Shown here one piece after another: positions 56,027 through 64,000 of a DNA stretch of 64,000 bases. Under the pieces are notes generated by a model, which saw nothing but the letters and a program-made list of their open reading frames with translations, did no database searches and was not told the origin of the DNA. The position numbers and the translations under genes were made by a program. Position 1 is the stretch's first letter; every line of letters starts with the position of its first letter. Source of the stretch: Phyllostachys edulis (Eukaryota > Streptophyta > Magnoliopsida > Poales > Poaceae); assembly GCA_036346405.1 (NCBI GenBank), contig CM070562.1, positions 103,130,999 to 103,194,998 of the forward strand, in the 5' to 3' direction.

Positions 56027-58430
56027 TGAAGAATCTAGACCTGCCATTATGAGTTAATGGAGTATTTTGGTTATTAATGACAAATCTATTTGTGAGACTA
56101 ATATGTTTATTGATATACCTATTGCTTAGTCTAAATTGGATATAAAGGTGAAAATCAAAGAGATATGCATTTGACATTATATTCCTCTCTTGTTGCTTTC
56201 CTCGGATCCAAAATATAGGTTGAACTTCACCAAAAATCTAACTTGAATATGTGCATATGTTCTTTCTACACATTTGTGTATGCACACATTTAGGGAGAGT
56301 TCACTCTATGTTTTGTGGTTTCATCAGTATTGGTCCATATTCCATTTCCACATACATTAAGGATCTTTACGATGAAACAAATCCTTTAAGTATATAAAAC
56401 TTGTGTAGTTTACATATGTACTCTTGAAACATATCATATGAGTATATTAGACTTGTGTAGTTCATATATACTCATATGACTTAAATATTCAATTATTCGC
56501 TTTTGTGATGATTGTCATCAATTACCAAAAAGGAAAATATTGTGGTATCTTGTCCCACCATTATGAGCTAATGGTATGTTGTGGTAATTAATGACAATCA
56601 CATTGTGGAACTAACATTTTTCATGAGTTGGATGAATAGGTTGAGTTCCATAGTTGGAGACTTTAGAAGATCATCATGTGTTGATAATATTGAAGTCAAA
56701 AGCTTGGAGTAAAGGATGCATCATGTGTTAATGCGTATCAAGATCTCTAAGAAGGGATGATCATGAGTTGATCATCAAATCAAAAGAAGACCCATCATGT
56801 GTTGATGGAAGTCAAGTGAAGGATGCATCATGAGTTGATGCATATCAAGTCAATGACCCGGACTTGAAGCGAAGATGTGCGTCATCAAGCTTCAAGTGGT
56901 TGCTCAAGGCAAAGGTATGACTAGCTAGGGCTAAGGATGTGTTCCTAGTCTTTTACCGGTCTTAGTGTTTAGTTGGAAGACCGAATTGCTAGTATAGGTT
57001 ACCGTACTATTAAGAGGGGTCTTTGACTAGTAGCTTGAGGTAGTCATGTGTTTATAGCTCATTGTGTTTGCTCTAGCTCTAGTTAGCATGTAGCATGTGA
57101 CTTTAGTTTGCGAATGTGTTTTGCAAATGGTTTAAGTCTATGTACCTTATTCCTTATGGTATTGATTCTAAAAGTTGGCAAATGTGTTTTGCAACTTGGT
57201 AAGATTCTTGCCTTTGAACCCGTGTTTGCATCACCTTGTCAATTGTCAAATGTGTTTTGCAATTGAATTTGTTTTGGATGCAAACTACTGATTTCTCAGG
57301 AAAATCAGTTGTACTGGCGTGTTGTCTGCGGTACGACCAGATCTTGGTGCGGTATGACCGCACATCGGTTGTTCTAATTTCCACTTGGTGGTTCGTTTAA
57401 AACAGTACTAGTGTTTTTGGGACGGTGCCTCCCCTTGACAATCGGTAGTACCGCGCTCCTTGAGTGGAACGACCGGCCTCAGCGGTTGTACCGCGTGTTG
57501 GTTGACGGTCGTACCGCGCCGATGTCCAACGGCTGGTTTTATAGCCGTTGGAGAAGGTGCGGTAGTACCGCTCGGTACTTGGCGGTACGACCGCACGTGC
57601 TGATTTTTCAGCAGTCCTTTGCCCAACGGCTAGTTTTTGTATGTAGGCTATAAATACCCACCTTGACCATGTGTGGGCAAGGAGCTGGTGCTATATTGAC
57701 TTCCATTGAGCAAAGAGCAAACCCTCTACTCTCATATGTGCATGTGTTGCACTTAGTGAGCTTTGAGAGGCAAACCCTAAGTGCATGTGTTGCCTTAGGT
57801 AGTGAATTGAGTATCCACTTGAGCTTAGATACTTGATTAGTTCAAGTGAGAGTTCTAGACTTGTTACTCTTGGTGTTTGCCGACACCTAGACGGCGTGGA
57901 GGCGTCATGCGTCGGTGATCTTCTCAAAGAAGCTTGTGAGAAGACCTGAGTGGTTTGTGAGTGGTGTGGTGCTCGCTATCTCCGGAGTGGAGGAAAGAGC
58001 AACTCTAGTAGAGCGAGGTGTTGGTTCAGTTTGGAACCGGTCCAAGTGGTTGGACTTACCTCGGAGGTGTTGGTTCAAGTTGTGGAGCCGGTCCAACAAA
58101 GCTGGGCTTACCTCAACGTAGATTAGGGGAGACCGGCAAGTCTCTGATCACCACAGTAGAACATCATCGTGTCATTGTAGTTTGATCTCTTGTGCTTTAC
58201 ATTGTGCAATTTATATTACTTGCATTACATTGCTTACTTGTATGTATGTGTTTGTTTGCTTTCATTCTATAGTCTCATATTGTTGGCGCACTTAGTAAAG
58301 ACTAGTTGATTTAGGGTTTAATTGTGCAAAATCGATTTGTTTATAATTTCGCATTAGAAATCGGTTTTAGCCAAAGAAGTTTTTAAAACCGCCTATTCAC
58401 CCCCCTCTAGTTGGCCTCCTCGATCTTACA
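56027..58430 (+). repeat. Solo LTR, 2.4 kb, Sire/Maximus-like, with perfect 5 bp TSD
   Basis: It begins TGAAGAATCTAG and ends GATCTTACA. The duplication AAAGT is exact at 56022-56026 and 58431-58435. The TATTCACCCCCCTCTAG motif lies 30 bp before the end, as in the LTR at 13992. A TATAAATA box lies at 57649-57656. The first ~510 bp is partly repeated: CCATTATGAG-TAATGG with TAATTAATGACAA recurs at ~56046 and ~56560. Removal rejoins the reverse transcriptase reading at KWIF. Confidence 0.92.
57649..57656 (+). promoter_or_regulatory. TATA box in the solo LTR
   Basis: TATAAATA lies in a GC-balanced context about 775 bp before the LTR end, as expected for an LTR promoter. Confidence 0.6.
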
Positions 58431-58435
58431 AAAGT

Positions 58436-59826
58436 GGATTTTCAAACATAAATTCCACTCTGTTGGTTCTCTCGCTTGTCATAAAACCCATTGAGTTGTT
58501 CGTGACTACTCTCAACAGGTCGGTGTCGATTTTGATGAAACTTTCAGCCTAGTGGTTAAACCATCAACCATTCACATTGTCTTGTCCATCACAGCTTCTC
58601 GCTCCTAGCCAATACACCAGCTCGATGTTAAGAATGCCTTCCTCCATGGCACTCTTGATGAGACTGTCTATTGTCAGCAACCTTCTGATTTCGTTAATTT
58701 TGCATGGACGAACCATGTCTATCGTCTTCTCAAATGCTTGTACAGACTCAAACAGACTCCCCGTGCTTGGTACCAACGATTTGCCACTTATATTCGTACC
58801 ATCGGATTCCTTTCGTCCTCTTCTGACACATCCTTGATCATATACAAAGACAACAAGCATCTTGCTTACCTTCTTTTATACACTGATGACATTATTCTGA
58901 TTGCTTCCTCCACAGTCCTCCTTCAGTGTCTCATTTGTTGCCTTCACTCTGAGTTTGCTATGATAGACCTTGGCACCCTTCACTTTTTCTTAGGCATCTC
59001 CGTCTCATGGTCACCTCGTGACCTCTTTCTTTCCCAGCATCAGTACGCCTTTGAGCTTCTTTAGCATGTCGGCATGGCCGACTATCATTCGACGGCGACT
59101 CCGGTTGACACTCGGGCCAAGCTGTATGCTTCAGACGATCCTCCCATTGCTAACCCGACCCACTACAAGAGTTTGGCCGGCGCATTGCAATACCTCACCT
59201 TGACATGACCCAACCTCACCTATGTCGTTCAACAGGTGTGTCTATACATGCACGACCCCCGCGAGCCTCACCTTGCACTCGTCAAGCGCTTCCTCCGCTA
59301 CGTCAAGGGCACTATGGACCGTGGCTTACACCTCCATGCTTCACCAGCTACCACACTAACCGTGTATTCGGATGCTGATTGGGCAAGTTGTCCTGATTCT
59401 GGTTTCTCTACATCGGGTTATTGTGTTTACTTCGGCGACAATCTTGTTTCCTGACCTTCCAAACGCTAGGCTACCATTTCACGTTCTAGTGCCGAAGCTG
59501 AGTACCGAGTCGTTGCACACGCTGTGGCCAAGTGTTGTTGGTTACGTCAGCTCCTTCAGGACCTTCATCACCGCTACGTTCGTCCACTGTTGTTTACCGT
59601 GACAACGTCAGCGTAGTATATATGTCCTCCAACCATGTACAACACCGCCAGACCAAGCATATCGAGATTGACATCCACTTCGTCTGCGAGAGGGTGTCTC
59701 TTGGCCAGGTCCACGCTCTTCATGTGCCATCCTCACATCAGTTTATGACATCATGACAAAATGTCTCCCGACGCAACTCTTTTGAGATTTTCGCTCCAGT
59801 CTCTGCGTTCGAGAACCTCATGATTC
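58436..59826 (+). pseudogene. Copia reverse transcriptase and RNase H (broken)
   Basis: After the solo LTR the reverse transcriptase continues with FKHKFHSVGS, FDETFSLVVKPSTI, the catalytic QLDVKNAFLHG, YRLKQTPRAWYQRF and the active site YTDD, where YVDD is usual. RNase H follows with YSDADWASCPDSGFSTSGYC, SSAEAEYR and KHIEIDIHFVCERV. Stops occur within SRS/PIHQLD, after FELL, after LTLT and at LVS. There is a frameshift near 59590. Confidence 0.88.
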
Positions 59827-59837
59827 GACTGAGGGGG
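59827..59837 (+). promoter_or_regulatory. Polypurine tract of the copia element
   Basis: GACTGAGGGGG lies immediately before the TG of the 3' LTR. Confidence 0.8.
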
Positions 59838-60024
59838 TGTTAGCGCATCTTATTTCCTTGTTGTACACGCTGCTTAGAGATACCAATCTAATCTTTCCTT
59901 TTGTAAAGATTTGGTTGTTGTAACCTCCTGTGTATCCGAGTTGTACTACTATTGCTCATCCAGCAATATATATGAATCCACCCTGACCTGTTTTGCCGTG
60001 TGGTGTGCTTCCCAAATTCTTTCA
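59838..60024 (+). repeat. Copia 3' LTR
   Basis: It starts TGTTAGCGCATC and ends AATTCTTTCA. It is 187 bp, equal in length to the 5' LTR, and followed by AACCA. Confidence 0.92.
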
Positions 60025-60188
60025 AACCATCTTTTTTCTATGGATGATAATGTTGGATTTTTTAGGGCATGCTGGTAATATCTCAATTAGAGAAGGAGAA
60101 AATGGGAAAAGAAAAGTTGGGCGGGCCCACCTGTTGGTGGGATTGGCAATTGATTAGGCTGGAGGCTAAGCTCCAGCCCAATTCACTC

Positions 60189-61001
60189 TGACGAGGATAT
60201 AATAATCATCATTTAATCATTTATCTATAATACATATTATAGATAATAATGACGTCATATAACTCTTGAGTATACCCCTCAATAGTCATAAGGGAGAAAC
60301 TGAAGGTCATAAGTTCTTCTACGACCAACTGGTAGTCGTAAGTCCTCCTACGACTACCCCATAGTCGTAAGTCCTTCTACGACTATCCCATGATCATAAG
60401 TCCTGCTACGACCAGTTTGTGGTCGTAAGATCTTCTTCGACCACCACCTAGTCGTAAGTTATTCTACGATCAGTCTCTAATCGATAGGGCTCATAGACAT
60501 GTGGGCCTAGTCGATAAGGGAATCTTCTGTACCGTATCCAAAGATATGAGCAATCAATTACGCTGTTATTCTCTGGAATAATAGCACGATTTAAACTTCT
60601 TGTTATGGTGATAATTGCCTGGCAACGTGGGAACGTTACTACTCCCACAATAACCTCCAAAAACGGCTCCGCAATCTGGAACATTAAGGCGGCCTTTAGA
60701 CTAGAGATGCAACGGTGCGCCTCGAGGACTGTATAAAAGGCAAAATCATTAGGACAATCGGGGAGATGGAAAGGGAATCAGAGACGCCAATTAGAAGCAC
60801 AATACTCTAGTCTTTGGCTCCATCTTGTAATTCAGCATACTCAATACATATACACAGCACAGGAGTAGGGATGTTATTCTCCCAGGAGAAGGTCCGAACC
60901 TATATAAAAATCCCCGAGTCTCCATCTCTGCGTGATTTTGAGCCTAGAGGAACCCCCGAATCAAACAATCTTTACGTAAGTTCGGTTCTAAAACACCGAC
61001 A
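60189..61001 (+). repeat. Solo LTR, 813 bp, same family as 53170-54004
   Basis: It begins TGACGAGGATATAATAATC and ends AACACCGACA. The duplication CACTC is exact at 60184-60188 and 61002-61006. A TATAAAAG box lies at 60732-60739. The CTACGAC / GTCGTAAG array spans 60312-60485. No internal region follows. Confidence 0.88.
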
Positions 61002-61006
61002 CACTC

Positions 61007-61606
61007 GATGCTCATTTGGCACTTTCCCCTTTTCCATTTGCTGGTGCGAGAACTTAGGAGATCCGGCGGCGACCGATCTGGAGGCGTGGGCGGCATGGGC
61101 ACTTTGTGTGGAAGCTGTTCACAACAGCCAGGTGAGGGCTCGTCGGGGCTTCCTCCTCTTGAAATAGAGACTCTCCTGATCTTTGGAAAAGAAGAAAAAA
61201 TAGCAGTGGGCTCTTCAAAAATTCTTGATTTCTCCTTTCTTTCCGATTGGCTTTGAGTTGGAGGCTTGGTACTATTGTGTCGCCGAGTTTTGACTTGGGG
61301 CTATCAGTGGTGAAGCCGAGACTGGTCTTCCTTGTGCATCAGATCATTTCTTTTCTTGAGCCCTTGCTTTGTTTGGTGCTCCGTAAGAGAAATCGATACC
61401 TACACGTGGTAGATTGGTGATTGGCTCGAACTGGTCAGTGGTGAGAGAGATGGGTATAATTCTCCATTTGGTTCTTGGTGATTGGTGCTACTTGTGCTTT
61501 CGGCCGGAGCACTAGTTGGTGATCTTGAGCGGCATTTTTCCCTGAACCTCGACTTCGTTCTTCGGTGTGCCCCGGAGTGCGAAGATCGGCATTGTATCTC
61601 CGTGAA
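61007..61606. other. Unassigned sequence between LTRs
   Basis: TTTGGCACTTTCCCC, then a GC-rich stretch and CAGGTGAGG (donor-like) near 61130, look like a retrotransposon leader or a gene piece, but no known domain is readable. Confidence 0.35.
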
Positions 61607-64000
61607 TGTGAGGACCCGATCCAGGGAGGTCTTACGAGATCACCCGGAGGCCCTCCAGGACCACCCGAGAGATCCCTAAGACCACCCGGAGCTCCCTCAG
61701 GACCACCCAGGGGGTCTCCAAGACCACCCAGAGGTCCTCTAGGACCACCCAAGAGGTCTCCAGGACCACCCGGGCGTCCCGGCCTCTGTGCACTGAGCTA
61801 GTCCCAAGATCAGTAAGCTAGCTCGCACAGACTCAACATTGGTGACATCACAACCATACCACAAACTAAAGATGAAGCAGACAAATTAATATTAATAAAG
61901 ACCTTATGGTCAAGCTTGTTTACAGAGGTGCCACACAGGGCTAACATCAAAAGAGAACTCACAGCGGAAACAAAACACAGCGCAGAGCCACTCGGCGAGC
62001 CATAGGCTATCGAGTGGAGGACGTCCCCTAGATCGCATGGTCCTCAAAGAGATCTTCTCCAAAGAGCTCGGAGCTCCCTGGGAGGTCTTCGACTCCTGAT
62101 TAACCAGAGGGCACAAGCCATGAGTGTGCCCATGAGTACTTTGAATGTACTCAGCAAGTCATAGGGAAAATGTATGCACATAATATTTATGCAAAGCTTG
62201 ACAAGGAATAGTTGTATGGTTAGTTTTGCAGAAAGCAACATTTAACAGAAATACAATAAGTAGATTGCAAAGCATAAGTAGACAAAAACTAATACATAAG
62301 TAGACAAGTTCTTTGAAAGCAACACACGACCACCCAGGTCGAGTGCCCAGACCACTCACGACCACCCAGGTCGTGAGCACCGACCACCCACGACCACCAA
62401 GATCGTAAGCCAAACCACTCAGAACCCACCACGACCACAACTTTTGCGAAAATAGTCTACCCCTTGCGTGAAAGAATCCAGGCATGTCCATAACCGAGGA
62501 CGCGGCTATTCGAATAGATTTTACACTCTGCAGAGGTTGTGCAGCTTTACCCGCATGACACGATTTTCTCTAGTTGGTTTGTCACCCGTCGATGCCACCG
62601 CTCACTTCCTTTGGTAAGCAGTCTAGAGTACGTGCCAAGGCCTTTACAAAGGTCAGTCCTGACTTGGTTCTGCCCGCTAAGGATTCGCCTTGCTGGGCCC
62701 CCTCTTATGCCTTTTTGACCACCACGACAGAACCGCATCAGGACCTCGCTAATTAGTTGGCCAGGTCTACCCCATTCTAGACATGTGGTTGCACGGTAAT
62801 GATCCAGATCAATGGCGTACAAGGTTAAGTCCTTAGTTGGTACGCTCGAGCGTAGTCTATCCACAACCCATCACACCGCAATGACAGTACACAAAGACCC
62901 ACTACTCACTTCCTGCCAACTCGCCCGAACATAAATCGTTCTTCCTGGTTCTACCTGGCCAAATGACCACCCAGGTCATGGCACTCAAATTTTATTAGCA
63001 GCAACACATGCCACAGTTCCATAGTTCATTAGTCAAGTTTATCATTATTGGGTTCAACCCCGGCCAAAGGACCATCCTAGTCCTGTCACACAAATTTTAG
63101 TTATAGTGGCAATAGATGCCATGGCAACACACAGGCCACACTTCGCATTAATCAGCAACACAGACCGTGCCAACTCATATCACAAATCATGTGCGTTGGG
63201 GTAAAATAACATTTATTGATTCATGTGAATGAGAGACCAACGTCTACTAGAGCATGGCTAAGCAAATAAAACGCATCCATGTTGGTATACAAGAACATCC
63301 AACTAAGATAACCCATCCTACAGGTATCCAAGGGTACATATCAACATGCTACATTCAACCATACCAAGGAGTCATATTTAACAAGTCGTGTTTAACTACT
63401 CCCAAAACCATTTTTATAAAACTAGCCATGCATGTTCATAACAAAATAATATACTTTTTGCAAAATGGGTTCAACATGATCAAAGGTCTACGACTTGCCT
63501 CCAGTGAAAGGTTGAGTTGTTTCAGTCGAGGTCACCGGATCCAAAAACTCTTCGGGGCAGCTGGATCCTACACGAGCGAAAAGAACCAAATAAATACAAC
63601 GAATTCAAATAAAAATCAAAACTGCCAAAAAAGAACCAAAAGAAGGCATAGAATTAAAACGGGCTCTCGGGAGGATGTCCAACTGAAAGGGAGAGGTCGA
63701 AGGGGGTCTGGAGGAGGAGGTCCAACTAAGGTGGTCTGGAGGAGGAACCGGGCGGGAGCAAGAGAGTTGGGTGAGGCTAACGGAGACGAAAGAGGAATGC
63801 TCCGGTTTTAAAGCCTGGAGGAAACGGGGAGAGTCGCTGAGATACTCGGGGGTGCACGAGATCACAAGTAGGTGGGCGACAGACGGAGCACAAGCGCGCT
63901 TGTAGCCGCCTGGGATGCAGGTGGTGACAAAAGGAACAGGTCTCGCAAAGCGGCAGTAGCATTTAATGTGGCAGCAGAGGCATTTAATGCGCGGGGACTC
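61607..64000 (-). mobile_element. Partial gypsy-type LTR, minus strand, same family as 37028-41726
   Basis: On the minus strand the LTR would end GGGTCCTCACA at 61607. The region shares long ordered similarity with the 3' part of the 4.7 kb LTR: CAACCACATGTC, CTCTGCAGAGTGTAAAA, TCGTGTCATG-GGGTAAAGC and TACTGATC-TGGGACTA. The rest of the LTR runs past the window end. GACCACCCAGGTCG motifs at ~62325-62420 add local repeats. Whether an element body lies beyond the window is unknown. Confidence 0.75.
61630..61782 (-). repeat. 24 bp minisatellite with collagen-like translation
   Basis: About six units of the form GACCACCC-GAG-TCTCCAG repeat. On the minus strand they translate into Gly-Gly-Pro-rich octapeptides (frame 61752-61435). 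The ORF has no other domain, and it lies near the LTR end, so the protein-like appearance is probably incidental. Confidence 0.75.

Larger units (their letters stand above)
49829..60024 (+). mobile_element. Copia retrotransposon with five nested insertions
   Basis: The two 187 bp LTRs, polypurine tract and gag, protease, integrase, reverse transcriptase and RNase H remnants lie in copia order on the plus strand. Flanking 5-mers are AACCG (49824-49828) and AACCA (60025-60029), differing by a CpG-type transition. About 5.3 kb of the 10.2 kb is later insertions: CACTA (50119-51724), hAT MITE (52663-52968), solo LTR (53170-54004), MITE (54015-54165) and solo LTR (56027-58430). Gag and pol have many stops and frameshifts. 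It is related to, but distinct from, the element at 6168. Confidence 0.93.

Noticed and set aside
60189..61606. LTR at 60189 considered as the 5' LTR of a full gypsy element
   Set aside because: An exact CACTC duplication directly flanks both ends, and no primer site follows the LTR end.

Overview
The window is nuclear DNA of a grass (Poaceae); I cannot name the species. The reasons are GC-rich 5' ends in the genes with introns, GT-AG introns, plant-type copia and gypsy elements primed by initiator tRNA-Met, a Stowaway MITE, hAT, CACTA and Mutator-like elements with matching target-site duplications (TSDs), and transposons carrying pieces of host genes. There is no sign of bacterial organisation, CRISPR, rRNA or tRNA genes.

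Only two ordinary host genes are convincing. One is intronless at 23186-24076 (+), encoding 296 aa of a plant family of unknown function. The other is a five-exon gene at 28588-31691 (-), encoding 574 aa with the layout of the TTL (tetratricopeptide thioredoxin-like) family but ending before the thioredoxin-like domain. Nearly everything else is transposon, much of it nested.

Layout: 1-2830, intron-like sequence ending in a possible Helitron 3' end. 3083-5950, a 5'-truncated L1-type LINE (-). 6168-11058, a copia element present as a ~1.95 kb inverted repeat around a ~0.95 kb loop. 11814-12310, a hAT-type element. 13025-20962, a degenerate full-length copia whose gag is split by a hAT-like element (13665-16957), itself split by a solo LTR (13992-15961). 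22142-22800, a GC-rich hAT-type MITE. 23-32 kb, the gene island, with an internally deleted gypsy element (25847-27677). 32022-33407, a Mutator-like element with long terminal inverted repeats (TIRs). 37028-41726, a 4.7 kb solo LTR. 42353-43721, a transposon carrying a glycosyltransferase-64 fragment. 45515-45771, Stowaway. 48706-49332, a small Mutator-like element. 49829-60024, a third copia that received a CACTA element with a KNOX homeobox-gene fragment, a hAT MITE, an 835 bp solo LTR, a 151 bp MITE and a 2.4 kb solo LTR. 60189-61001, a second solo LTR of the 835 bp family. 61607-64000, part of an LTR of the 37-kb family in the opposite orientation.

The insertion hierarchy is fixed in most cases by TSDs read directly from the sequence (3 bp CACTA, 5 bp LTR elements, 8 bp hAT, 9 bp Mutator-like). 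Several imperfect TSDs differ only by transitions, as expected from decay of methylated CpG. The observations most worth follow-up are the copia inverted repeat (a possible hairpin-siRNA source), the KNOX- and GT64-carrying transposons, and the TTL gene without its thioredoxin domain.
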